Shown: positions 52,254 to 60,274 of the stretch, in pieces
How positions within the stretch are numbered: position 1 is the stretch's first letter
Layout: each line of letters starts with the position of its first letter
Assembly (NCBI GenBank): GCA_963793415.1
Contig: CAWCAC010000002.1
Location: 496,001 to 560,000, forward strand
Reading direction: 5' to 3'
Length of the DNA: 64,000 bases
Source: CAXMST01 sp963793415
GTDB lineage: Bacteria; Actinomycetota; Thermoleophilia; Solirubrobacterales; 70-9
The notes under the pieces: generated by a model
What the model was told of the DNA's origin: nothing
Seen by the model: only the letters and a program-made list of their open reading frames with translations
Database searches by the model: none
Made by a program: the position numbers and the translations under genes

Positions 52254-52319
52254 CGTTCTCCTCCTCTGCCTCCGCCTTCGATGGTACGCGCTTGGCGCGA
52301 GCTCGGGCCGAGCCGCAGC

Positions 52320-52991
52320 TCAGGCGGCTGTGGCGACGCGCGCCGCGGACTCGAACAGGCGCAGCCCGTCGGTCGAGCCGGTCAGTGGATCGACCGCATG
52401 CTCGGGGTGTGGCATCAGACCGAGCACGTTGCCGGCCTCGTTGCGGACCCCGGCGACGTCGTGCAGCGATCCGTTCGGGTTCTGGCCGGGGGCGTAACGC
52501 AGCGCGACCTGACCGCGATCCTCGAGCTCGGCGAGCACCGCCGCCGGCGCGAAGAAGCGACCGGTGGTGTGCTTGACCGGGATCGAGAGAGTCTCGCCGG
52601 GGGAGCAGGCCGAGGTCCAGGCCGAGTCCGTCTCCTCGACGAGGAGGTCGACCTGGCGACAGAGGAAGCGCAGCCCCTCGTTCGGCAGCAGCGCGCCCGG
52701 CAGCAGGCCCGCCTCGCAGAGCACCTGAAAGCCGTTGCAGATCCCGAGCACGGGGCCGCCCGCGGCGGCGAACTCGGCGACCTTCTCCATCACCGGCGCG
52801 AAGCGCGCGATCGCCCCGACCCGCAGGTAGTCGCCGTAGGAGAAGCCGCCGGGTACGACGACCGCGTCGACGCCTTTCAGGTCGGCCTCGCGGTGCCAGA
52901 GCAGCTCGGCCTCGCCGACCCGCTCGCAGGCCTCGACCGCGTCGACCTCGTCGCACGAGCCGGGGAAGCGGATCACTCCGAAGCGGGTCAC
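52320..52991 (-). CDS. purQ: Phosphoribosylformylglycinamidine synthase subunit PurQ
   Basis: 223 residues from a GTG at 52991. Class-I glutamine amidotransferase with the nucleophile cysteine in VLGICNGFQVL near residue 85 and the histidine-glutamate pair in GLMPHPEHAVDP. It releases ammonia for PurL. It is read 37 bp after purS. Here the usual next gene, purL, is absent: an FAD enzyme and the sulfotransferase island come first. Confidence 0.96.
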   Translation of the reverse strand: MTRFGVIRFPGSCDEVDAVEACERVGEAELLWHREADLKGVDAVVVPGGFSYGDYLRVGAIARFAPVMEKVAEFAAAGGPVLGICNGFQVLCEAGLLPGALLPNEGLRFLCRQVDLLVEETDSAWTSACSPGETLSIPVKHTTGRFFAPAAVLAELEDRGQVALRYAPGQNPNGSLHDVAGVRNEAGNVLGLMPHPEHAVDPLTGSTDGLRLFESAARVATAA

Positions 52992-53028
52992 CGGAGCATC
53001 GTAGGAAGCTGCGAGGACGGGTGGCCCA

Positions 53029-53295
53029 TCAGACCTCCTCCTCGTCACCGCCGTGGGTGAGAGGAGCCTCTTCGCCCTCGAGCTCGATCTCATAGTCCTC
53101 GACCAGCGGGTTCGCGAGCAGCTTCTCGCAGAGGTCGGGCAGCGAGTCGGGGTCGTCGGTCCGCAGCTCGACCATGCGGCCCACCCGGACCTCCTCGACG
53201 CCCTCGAACCCGAGCGTCGGCAGGGCCCGCTCGACGGCCTTCCCCTGGGGGTCGACGACCCCCGCCTTCGGTCTGATCAGCACTCGGGCAAGCAT
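53029..53295 (-). CDS. purS: Phosphoribosylformylglycinamidine synthase subunit PurS
   Basis: 88 residues, the usual length. ARVLIRPKAGVVDPQGKAVE and LGFEGVEEVRVGRMVEL are typical, with LCEKLLANPLVEDYEIEL near the end. PurS dimers bridge PurQ and PurL and help pass ammonia. Encoded directly before purQ. Confidence 0.95.
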   Translation of the reverse strand: MLARVLIRPKAGVVDPQGKAVERALPTLGFEGVEEVRVGRMVELRTDDPDSLPDLCEKLLANPLVEDYEIELEGEEAPLTHGGDEEEV

Positions 53296-53336
53296 GGGCC
53301 GACCCTACACGCCGCGGCGGTTGCCGCGTCCGGGGC

Positions 53337-54329
53337 TCACTTCGCCCGCCCTCGCGCGACGCGGGCCCGGGCGCGCCCGACGAACCCCGCCAGCCGGTGC
53401 TCGTCGCGAGCCTCGGCGGCGCCCTCGGCGAGCACGGGGTAGCCGGCGTTCTCGAGCGCGTCGCGCATCCCGAGCTGCGCGAATGCTTCCGCCCAGCGCG
53501 GATCGTTGGCCGCGAACGGGACCTCCGGTGCCCGCACCTTGCCGCGCGCCCACTCGGCGACGGCGGGCGGAGTCGGCCGACCGGCGGTGCGGTAGACGCG
53601 CGAGATCGCGCCGACGGGGTCGGCCCGCAGCTCCTCGTTGCGGAGCAGCACGTAGCGGTCGCCGTAGAGCCGTCGCCCGTCGCGGAAGGTGCTCTCGAAG
53701 GTGTGCTTCCAGACGAGCAGGATCCGCATGAAGTTGGCCGGGCGGCGGATGTGCGCGTACTCGGGCAGCGACAGCAGCTCGGCCGAGATCTCCCGCGAGG
53801 ACCAGAGCTTGCGCTTCTGGCGCTCCTCGAAGAAGGCGGTCGGGTCGGCGTAGTCGTCGGCCCGCTTGCGGCCTTTGCCCATCATCATCGAGACGGCGAC
53901 GGCGCGGGGGTCGCGGACGACGTGGACGAAGACTGCCTCCGGCGCCAGCGGCGCGATCGCCTCGAGCTTGTCGTAGATGCGGGTGAACTTGATCATCACC
54001 TCGCGCCCGCTCCCCTGCCCGAGCAAATGGGTGACGAACCCGGTGCAGTGCTCGGGCAGCTCTGGGCCGATCTCGAGCGCGCCCTTGCGGGGCCCGCCCC
54101 AGTTGAACTCGTCGATCGGCAGGTCGGGGTAGGCGTCGGCGGCATAGGCCTCGCGCAGGGCCTTCGTCTCGGCGAACGGGTCCGACTCGCGGGCGCCGCT
54201 GCCGCCGCCAGGCGTCTCGGTGTTCTCCCGGAACGGCTCGTAGAAGCAGTGCAGCTCCGGGTCCTCGAGCAGCGCGTCGTAGAGGATCGTCGTCCCCGAC
54301 CGCCGCATGCCCTGGATCAAGATCGTCAT
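53337..54329 (-). CDS. Divergent sulfotransferase inside the pur cluster
   Basis: 330 residues. The PAPS motifs are there (IQGMRRSGTTILYDALLED; FVHVVRDPRAVAVSMM) but the ETHFVP and WGDKTP segments of the island enzymes are replaced by CFYEPFREN and a different core, so it belongs to another branch, closer in look to Stf0/carbohydrate-type enzymes. It lies between the cupin gene (42 bp upstream) and purS (41 bp downstream), apparently within the pur transcript. Confidence 0.82.
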   Translation of the reverse strand: MTILIQGMRRSGTTILYDALLEDPELHCFYEPFRENTETPGGGSGARESDPFAETKALREAYAADAYPDLPIDEFNWGGPRKGALEIGPELPEHCTGFVTHLLGQGSGREVMIKFTRIYDKLEAIAPLAPEAVFVHVVRDPRAVAVSMMMGKGRKRADDYADPTAFFEERQKRKLWSSREISAELLSLPEYAHIRRPANFMRILLVWKHTFESTFRDGRRLYGDRYVLLRNEELRADPVGAISRVYRTAGRPTPPAVAEWARGKVRAPEVPFAANDPRWAEAFAQLGMRDALENAGYPVLAEGAAEARDEHRLAGFVGRARARVARGRAK

Positions 54330-54371
54330 CGCGAACGCAGATTAGACCGCGGTCGCGGTACCGCGCGGCCG

Positions 54372-54821
54372 TCAGGACAGCGGCAGATCCTCGGGCAGCG
54401 GCACCTGCTGGGGCGGGGCGCCGGTCTCCGCGCTCCAATCCGTGAACGCCTCGCCGTCCCGGCTGGCATGCTCCCCGTAGCCGCCGAGCGCGATCAGCCG
54501 TACCGCCGCAGGGCCCAGGTTGACGAGCTGCCGCCGCACCTCCGGGCCGACCCGGAGCAGGTCGCCCGAGCCCAGCACTTCGCGCCGCTCCTCTCCCTCG
54601 ATCAGCACAGTGAGCTCGCCCTCGAGCACGAGGTAGACCTCCTCCTGACGTTCGTGGCGGTGGATGCGGCCCCGCTGCCCGGGCCGCAGGTTCATCTGGC
54701 TGATCCCGAAGCTGGTGACGCCCAGCGCCCGACGCAGCGAGACGAAGTGCTCCTCCGAGCCGGGATCGAAGGCGGCCCGCGTGACCCCGTCCGCCGGCCC
54801 GCTCGCCTCGCCAGGCGCCAT
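54372..54821 (-). CDS. Cupin-domain protein
   Basis: 149 residues with one conserved cupin barrel: GQRGRIHRHERQEEVYLVLE, the G-x5-H-x-H-x3-4-E-x6-G metal motif, and a second motif SGDLLRVGPEVRRQLVNLG. It could be a metal-dependent isomerase, a sugar-phosphate enzyme or a binding protein. Its ATG shares one base with the purC stop (TGATG), so it is co-translated with purC. No role in purine synthesis is known for such a protein. Confidence 0.82.
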   Translation of the reverse strand: MAPGEASGPADGVTRAAFDPGSEEHFVSLRRALGVTSFGISQMNLRPGQRGRIHRHERQEEVYLVLEGELTVLIEGEERREVLGSGDLLRVGPEVRRQLVNLGPAAVRLIALGGYGEHASRDGEAFTDWSAETGAPPQQVPLPEDLPLS

Positions 54822-55675
54822 CAGTCGAGTGGCGCGCCGGTGATCCGCTCGAAGGCCTCGCGATAGCGGTCGCTGGTTCCGGCGATGACCTCCTCGGGCA
54901 GGCGTGGGGCGGGGGCGGAGTGGTCCCAGCCCTGCTCGTCCAGCCAGTCGCGCACGTACTGCTTGTCGAAGCTCGCCTGGCCGCGGCCGGGCTCGTAGCT
55001 GTCGGCGGGCCAGAAGCGCGAGGAGTCGGGCGTCAGCACCTCGTCGCCAAGCACGATCTCGGCGCCGGGGGAGGCGCCGAACTCGAACTTGGTGTCGGCG
55101 AGGATGATCCCGCGCTCGAGTGCATGCGCGGCAGCGTGCTCGTAGAGCGCGATCGAGATCCGCCGCAGCTCCTCCATCAGCGGCCGCGAGCCGATGATCT
55201 CGGCGGCGCGGTCGAAGTCGACGTTCTCGTCGTGCTCACCGATCTCGGCCTTGGTCGCCGGCGTGAAGATCGGCTCGGGCAGGCGGTCGGACTCGACCAG
55301 GCCCTCGGGCAGCTCGATCCCGCAGACCGAGCCATCGGCCTGGTACTCCTTCCAGCCGGAGCCGGTGATGTAGCCGCGGACGACGCACTCGACCGGGTAC
55401 ATGTCGAGCTTGCGGACGCGGATCCCGCGCCCCGCCGCCTCGGCCGGCACATCCTCGTCGATGAAGTGGTTGGGGACGATCTCGCCGGTCGTGTTGAACC
55501 AGAAGATCGACATCTGTGTGAGGACCTTGCCCTTGTCCGGGATCGGATCCTCGAGGATCACGTCGTAGGCGCTGATCCGGTCGGAGGCGACCATGATCAG
55601 CTCCTCGCCTGAGTGGTAGATCTCACGGACTTTGCCACTCGAGTGGAGCTCGAGATCGCGGAGTGAAGTGCTCAT
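54821..55675 (-). CDS. purC: Phosphoribosylaminoimidazole-succinocarboxamide synthase
   Basis: 284 residues. Joins CAIR and aspartate with ATP. SSGKVREIYHSGEELIMVAS at the N-terminus, ECVVRGYITGSGWKEY, GIILADTKFEFG and DEVLTPDSSRFWPADSYEPG are conserved SAICAR-synthase segments. The cupin gene follows with a 1-bp overlap. Divergent from the MBL-fold gene at 55735. Confidence 0.96.
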   Translation of the reverse strand: MSTSLRDLELHSSGKVREIYHSGEELIMVASDRISAYDVILEDPIPDKGKVLTQMSIFWFNTTGEIVPNHFIDEDVPAEAAGRGIRVRKLDMYPVECVVRGYITGSGWKEYQADGSVCGIELPEGLVESDRLPEPIFTPATKAEIGEHDENVDFDRAAEIIGSRPLMEELRRISIALYEHAAAHALERGIILADTKFEFGASPGAEIVLGDEVLTPDSSRFWPADSYEPGRGQASFDKQYVRDWLDEQGWDHSAPAPRLPEEVIAGTSDRYREAFERITGAPLD

Positions 55676-55721
55676 GCCGCGAACCTAGCAACGCCGCCCG
55701 CGGAGTCACATCACCGAGGCA

Positions 55722-55727
55722 TAGGAT
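55722..55727 (+). promoter_or_regulatory. -10 box of a leaderless promoter for the MBL-fold gene
   Basis: TAGGAT ends 7 nt before the ATG at 55735, matching the spacing at 1211, 17713 and 42340. Confidence 0.5.
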
Positions 55728-55734
55728 TGCCGCA

Positions 55735-56364
55735 ATGAGCGAATTTCAAGAGGTGACCGACGGCGTGCTCGACTGGAGCGGCACCCATCCCGTCATCAAG
55801 CAGCCCGTGCACTCGGCCTACCTCCCGGGCCCCAAGGTCGCGATCGACCCGGTCGCCGTCGACTGGCTCGACGCGGCAATCGAGGAGCAGGGCGGCCTGA
55901 GCCGGATCGTCCTCTCCAACCGCCACCACCGTCGCGGCTGCGCCGAGCTCGCCGAGCGCTTCGGGGCCGACGTCGTCGCACCTGCCGCCGGCATGCACGA
56001 GTTCGGGCCGGAGACCACGATCGATCCCTACGAGTGGGGGGACGAGGTCGCGCCCGGCGTCACCGCGCATGAGATCGGCGTCATCTGCCCCGACGACGGC
56101 GCCCTCCACGTCGCCTCCGGCGTCGGTGCCCTGCTGATCGCCGACTCGGTGATCCGCTGGGACGGCGAGCTCTCGTTCGTTCCCGACTTCCTCATGGACG
56201 ATCCGGAGGAGACGAAGGCCGGCACGTTGCGGGCGCTCGAGCCCCTGCTCGATCTGGAATGGGACGCGCTGCTGCTCGCCCACGGCGACCCGGCCGCGAG
56301 CGGCGGCAAGGAAGAGCTGCGGGCGTTCATCGCCGAGCCGAGGAGCGCCGACTTCAACCTGTAG
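55735..56364 (+). CDS. Degenerate metallo-beta-lactamase-fold protein
   Basis: 209 residues with an MBL-like pattern: a first strand AYLPGPKVAIDPVAVDWLD, RIVLSNRHHRRGCAELAERF where active enzymes have HxHxDH, LLIADSVIRWDG and LLLAHGDPAASGG. The HHRRG sequence keeps two histidines but not the aspartate, so metal binding is altered or lost. Hydrolase or binding role; substrate unknown. Divergently transcribed from purC, with its own promoter. Confidence 0.7.
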   Translation: MSEFQEVTDGVLDWSGTHPVIKQPVHSAYLPGPKVAIDPVAVDWLDAAIEEQGGLSRIVLSNRHHRRGCAELAERFGADVVAPAAGMHEFGPETTIDPYEWGDEVAPGVTAHEIGVICPDDGALHVASGVGALLIADSVIRWDGELSFVPDFLMDDPEETKAGTLRALEPLLDLEWDALLLAHGDPAASGGKEELRAFIAEPRSADFNL

Positions 56365-56380
56365 GCGCGGAGGCGGCGTG

Positions 56381-56450
56381 GCCGTCCGAGTGGCGGCGCC
56401 CAGGGTGCGGGCCGCGCCGTCCGAGTGGCGGCGCCCAGGGTGCGGGCCGC
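56381..56450. repeat. Perfect tandem duplication, two 35-bp units
   Basis: Positions 56381-56415 and 56416-56450 are identical, each starting GCCGTCCGAGTGG and ending GTGCGGGCCGC. It lies in the non-coding space between the MBL-fold gene and purB, which converge. 35 is not a multiple of three and no gene spans it. Confidence 0.85.
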
Positions 56451-56456
56451 TGAATC

Positions 56457-56706
56457 GCAGTGAGGGAGGGGAGATGTGGCGGGGGCGAGGGTGCGTGGCG
56501 TCTGGGCGAAGTGGGCCCCTTTGCCCCGAACTTCGGGGGTTATGGGGCCGAGTTCGTGGATTCGGCCCCGGACGGTCGAGAGCGCCCTGCTCCGTCCCCT
56601 GCGGAAGTCGGCCCTTTCAGCGTCGAAAAGCGACTCGATAAGGGCCCACTTCACCGCGAACGCTCGAACCCTCGGCCGCCACCCGCTTCCACACTCCCCT
56701 CACTGC
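56457..56706. repeat. Nested inverted-repeat element, non-coding
   Basis: Outer arms about 67 bp long, 56457-56523 and 56638-56706, are imperfect inverted copies: both begin GCAGTGAGGG and both contain GAAGTGGGCCC. Inside are CCCCGAA/TTCGGGG (56524-56538), GGGGCCGA/TCGGCCCC (56544-56569), and GAAGTCGGCCCT (56604-56615) pairing with AGGGCCCACTTC near 56641-56652. The remaining bases 56707-56768 show nothing recognisable. The 404-bp gap 56365-56768 holds no convincing gene. Confidence 0.7.
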
Positions 56707-56768
56707 AACGCCCGCCTGCAGCCAGGCCCGAGCCCTCCGGACCTTGGATCGCGCCCGCGCCCGCGCCG

Positions 56769-58067
56769 CTACCGCGTCAGCGCTTCGAGTCGCTCGAAGA
56801 CCTCGCCGGCGTTGCGCAGATAGGCGCCGGGGTCGAACACCGCGTCGAGGTCTATCTGCGGTGCGCCGCCCTCCGCGATCCGCTCGGCGAGCAGGTCCTT
56901 GAACGGGGTCCGGGTGTCCCAGCCGCGCTGGGCGAGCTCCTGGACGAGGCGGTAGGCGTCGTCGCGGCTCATGCCCGTGTCGAGCAGCGCGGTCAGTGCG
57001 CGCTGGCTGTAGACGGCGCCGTAGGTGAGCTCGAGGTTCTCGCGCATGCGGTCGGCGTGCACGACCATGTCGGCGGCGACGCGGCGGCCGAGGTGCTGCA
57101 TGTAGTCGAGGCAGATCGTCGCGTCGGGCAGGATCACGCGCTCGGCGCCGGAGTGGGAGATGTCGCGCTCGTGCCAGAGCGCCACGTTCTCCAAGCTCGC
57201 CTGCGCGTATCCGCGCATGACTCTGGCGAGCCCGGTTATCCGCTCGGTCGTGATCGGGTTGCGCTTGTGCGGCATCGCCGAGGAGCCCTTCTGGCCCTTG
57301 CCGAACGGCTCCTCGATCTCGCGCACCTCGGTCTTCTGCAGGTTGCGGATCTCGGTCGCGAAGCGCTCCAGGCCGGCGGCGGCGAGGGCGCAGGCGCTGA
57401 GTAGCTCGGCGTGGCGGTCACGGGGCACGACCTGGGTCGAGGCGTCTTCGCGGCCGAGGCCGAGCGCCTCCATCACGCGGGCCTCGACCGCGGGCGGCAG
57501 CGAGGCGTAGCTGCCGACCGCGCCCGAGAGCTTGCCGACGGCGATCTGCTCGAAGGCGCGGCGCAGCCGCTCGAGGTTGCGGTCGGCCTCGAAGGCGAAG
57601 CCGGCCAGCCGCAGGCCGAAGCTGGAGGGCTCCGCGTGGATCCCATGGGTGCGGCCGACGCTGACCGTGTCGCGGTGCCGCAGCGCCTGCTCGATCAGTG
57701 CGTCGCGATAGTCGCGGGCCCCGGTCAGCACGATCGTGCCGGCGTCGACGAGCTGCGTCGCCAAGGCCGTGTCGAGCACGTCGGAGGAGGTTAGGCCGTA
57801 GTGGATCCAGCGGCCCTCCTCGCCGATCGAGGCCTGGACCACGTCGACGAAGGCGGCGACGTCGTGGTTGGTGATCGCCTCCCGCTCCTCGACGGCCTCG
57901 ACCGTGAACGCGGCCCGCTCACGGCAGGTGCGGGCGTCGGCCTCGGGAACGATCCCCTCGCCGACGAGCGCTTCGGTCGCGGCCAGCTCGACCTCGAGCC
58001 AGCCTTCCATCTTCCGCTGCTGCGTCCAGACGGATCCGATCGCCTCGCGGGTGTAGCGGGGGATCAC
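56769..58067 (-). CDS. purB: Adenylosuccinate lyase
   Basis: 432 residues from a GTG at 58067. Cleaves SAICAR and adenylosuccinate. Superfamily motif SSAMPHKRNPITTERI near residue 260, THGIHAEPSSFG near 140 with the catalytic histidine, and TSSDVLDTALATQL. Begins 10 bp after the purE stop. Downstream (56457-56706) is the inverted-repeat element, a possible end of this transcript. Confidence 0.96.
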   Translation of the reverse strand: MIPRYTREAIGSVWTQQRKMEGWLEVELAATEALVGEGIVPEADARTCRERAAFTVEAVEEREAITNHDVAAFVDVVQASIGEEGRWIHYGLTSSDVLDTALATQLVDAGTIVLTGARDYRDALIEQALRHRDTVSVGRTHGIHAEPSSFGLRLAGFAFEADRNLERLRRAFEQIAVGKLSGAVGSYASLPPAVEARVMEALGLGREDASTQVVPRDRHAELLSACALAAAGLERFATEIRNLQKTEVREIEEPFGKGQKGSSAMPHKRNPITTERITGLARVMRGYAQASLENVALWHERDISHSGAERVILPDATICLDYMQHLGRRVAADMVVHADRMRENLELTYGAVYSQRALTALLDTGMSRDDAYRLVQELAQRGWDTRTPFKDLLAERIAEGGAPQIDLDAVFDPGAYLRNAGEVFERLEALTR

Positions 58068-58077
58068 CGGTCGTCCA

Positions 58078-58545
58078 TCAGCCGTTGATGATGCGGATCG
58101 CCAGGTGGGCGGCGTTCTTGGAGTTGTCGATGCCGACGGCCGCGACCGGGACGCCGGGAGGCATCTGCGAGACCGAGAGCAGGGCGTCGATGCCGCCCAG
58201 GGTGCCGGCGGAGATCGGCACGCCGATCACGGGTAGGTCGGTGTGCGCGGCGGCGACGCCGGGCAGTGCGGCGCTGAGGCCGGCGCCGGCGATGATCACC
58301 CGGAGGCCGCGCTGCTTCGCCATCCGGCAGTACTCGACGACCGTGTCGGGTGTCCGGTGGGCGCTCATTACGCGGACCTCGTAGTGGATGCCGGCCTCCT
58401 CGAGGATCGGCTCGGCCTTCGCCATCGTCTCTTTGTCGCTGGCCGATCCCATGATGATCCCGACGAGCGGCTGCTCGACGTTCATCCCGTCGAGCTCGTG
58501 CTCGACGTCCGGCATCGCCTCGGTCCCGGTCTCCGCTTCGCTCAT
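58078..58545 (-). CDS. purE: N5-carboxyaminoimidazole ribonucleotide mutase
   Basis: 155 residues. GIIMGSASDKETMAKAEPIL near residue 27 and the active-site MSAHRTPDTV near 70 are diagnostic; AGLSAALPGVAAAHTDLPVI follows. Moves the carboxyl group of N5-CAIR to C4. AGGAGAG lies about 12 nt before the ATG. purK, its usual partner, is not in this window. Lies 20 bp after purD. Confidence 0.96.
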   Translation of the reverse strand: MSEAETGTEAMPDVEHELDGMNVEQPLVGIIMGSASDKETMAKAEPILEEAGIHYEVRVMSAHRTPDTVVEYCRMAKQRGLRVIIAGAGLSAALPGVAAAHTDLPVIGVPISAGTLGGIDALLSVSQMPPGVPVAAVGIDNSKNAAHLAIRIING

Positions 58546-58565
58546 TCGCGTCGTCTCTCCTGTCG

Positions 58566-59843
58566 TCAGTCGGTTGGGGTACGGGTGACGGCGCGCTCGG
58601 CGATGTCGTTTCGCATCTGCACGCCGTCGAAGCTGATCTTGCGAGCCGCATCGTACGCGCGGTCGCGGGCCTCCGACGGACCCGGGCCGAGCGCGGTCAC
58701 GTTGAGCACGCGGCCGCCGTTGGTGACGATCTCGCCGTCACGCTCGGCGGTGCCCGCATGGACGACCTCGGCACCGGCCGCCTCGGCCTCTTCGAGGCCC
58801 GAGATCACGTCTCCCTTCGAGGAGCTCTCCGGGTAGCCACGCGAGGCGAGCACCAGGGTCACGGCCCAGTCTGAGCCGAACTCGGCCTCGACCCCCGCGA
58901 GCCCGCCGGGCTCGCGGGCCGCCTGGCACAGCGCCAAGAGGTCCGACCGCAGCCGCGGCAGCACGGCCTGTGTCTCGGGGTCGCCGAAGCGCGTGTTGAA
59001 CTCGAGCACCTTGGCGCCGGCGGGGGTCATCATCAGACCCGCGTAGAGGACCCCGTGGAAGGGCGCGCCCCGCTCCGCCATCAGCCTCACGATCGGCCGG
59101 TGCACCGTGTCGACGATCTGCTCGAGCTGGGCGGCCGTGATCCCGGGAACCGGGGAGTAGGAGCCCATGCCGCCGGTGTTCGGTCCCTCGTCGCCGTCGA
59201 AGATCCGCTTGTAGTCCTGGGCCGGGGCGAGGGCGACGACGTTCTCGCCGTCGCAGAGCGCCAGCAGCGAGAGCTCCTCGCCCTCGAGGAACTCCTCGAG
59301 CACGACCGTAGTCGAGCCGAACCGCTGCTCGGTGAAGAAGACGTCGATCGCCTCGCGGGCTTCGGACTCCTCGGTCGCGATGATCACGCCCTTGCCCGCG
59401 GCGAGCCCGTCGGCCTTGAGCACGATCGGGTACTCCGAGCGGGCGATCTCCTCCAGGGCGCCGGCGCGATCGGTCAGGGTCACGTGCCGGGCCGTCGGCA
59501 CCTCGGCGTCGGCCATCGCCTCCTTCGCGTAGAGCTTCGATCCCTCGAGCCGGGCGGCCGCGGCGCTCGGTCCGAAGGCCGCGATCCCCGCCTCCTCGAG
59601 CCGGTCGACGAGTCCGGCCACGAGCGGAGCCTCGGGCCCGACGACGACCAGGTCGACGGCCTCCTCCCGAGCCACCGCGAGCAGGCCCTCGATGTCGTCG
59701 GCGGCGACGTCGAGGCAGCGGGCGTCGGCGGCGATGCCGACGTTTCCCGGGGCGCAGAGCAGCTCTGGCTGTTGCGGCGAGCGCGCGAGCGCCCGCACGA
59801 TCGCGTGCTCGCGACCGCCGCCACCGACGACGAGAACCTTCAC
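58566..59843 (-). CDS. purD: Phosphoribosylamine-glycine ligase
   Basis: 425 residues from a GTG at 59843. ATP-grasp enzyme joining phosphoribosylamine and glycine. VLVVGGGGREHAIVRALARS at the N-terminus, VVVGPEAPLVAGLVDRLE, KADGLAAGKGVIIA and DEGPNTGGMGSYSP are conserved. First pur gene of the cluster in transcription order (purD, purE, purB). Confidence 0.96.
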   Translation of the reverse strand: MKVLVVGGGGREHAIVRALARSPQQPELLCAPGNVGIAADARCLDVAADDIEGLLAVAREEAVDLVVVGPEAPLVAGLVDRLEEAGIAAFGPSAAAARLEGSKLYAKEAMADAEVPTARHVTLTDRAGALEEIARSEYPIVLKADGLAAGKGVIIATEESEAREAIDVFFTEQRFGSTTVVLEEFLEGEELSLLALCDGENVVALAPAQDYKRIFDGDEGPNTGGMGSYSPVPGITAAQLEQIVDTVHRPIVRLMAERGAPFHGVLYAGLMMTPAGAKVLEFNTRFGDPETQAVLPRLRSDLLALCQAAREPGGLAGVEAEFGSDWAVTLVLASRGYPESSSKGDVISGLEEAEAAGAEVVHAGTAERDGEIVTNGGRVLNVTALGPGPSEARDRAYDAARKISFDGVQMRNDIAERAVTRTPTD

Positions 59844-59889
59844 CGGCGAGGGGCCGCGGCGGCCGGCTCGGGCTTGCGCACGGACCCCA

Positions 59890-60168
59890 CTAGATGCCGC
59901 TCGCGAAGTCCTCGGCCGGAATCGCGGTCAGCGTGTGGTTCGAGGTCGTGCCGCGCGAGCCGAGCTCGACCGAGGCGCGAGCCATCGTCTCCGCATCCGG
60001 GGCCTCAACGACGCTGATGAAGTCGTACTCGCCCAGCGTCGCCCACTGGTGATGGACGGTGAGCCCGATCTGGCTCATCTCGGAGTTCACCTCCGAGATC
60101 CGGGCGGGATGGTTCTTGATCGTCCTGACACCTTCCGGTGTCAGCTTCGTCAAAAGGATGAAATGCAT
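59890..60168 (-). CDS. GYD-domain protein
   Basis: 92 residues from the ATG at 60168, preceded by a strong GGAGGAGAG. It starts MHFILLTKLTPEGVRTIK and has the family core QWATLGEYDFISVVEAPD. GYD proteins are small ferredoxin-fold proteins of unknown function, common in actinobacteria. It is 46 bp before purD on the same strand and may be the first gene of the pur transcript. Confidence 0.85.
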   Translation of the reverse strand: MHFILLTKLTPEGVRTIKNHPARISEVNSEMSQIGLTVHHQWATLGEYDFISVVEAPDAETMARASVELGSRGTTSNHTLTAIPAEDFASGI

Positions 60169-60274
60169 TTCTCTCTCCTCCTCGGTTCCGCGCGCCACGC
60201 TCCTCGGTCGACCGGCGCAGCTCGTGCACACACTCTTATTTCACGTTGCGCCCGGCGCTGCAATCCGGCCCCGC

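Noticed and set aside
33300..52300. Prophage or integrative element
   Set aside because: No integrase, transposase, phage structural gene, flanking tRNA or visible direct repeats; the only HNH gene and tRNA are 9 kb away.
56028..56654. Minus-strand frame across the inverted-repeat gap and MBL gene
   Set aside because: Composition and lack of motifs fit a chance frame through repeats.
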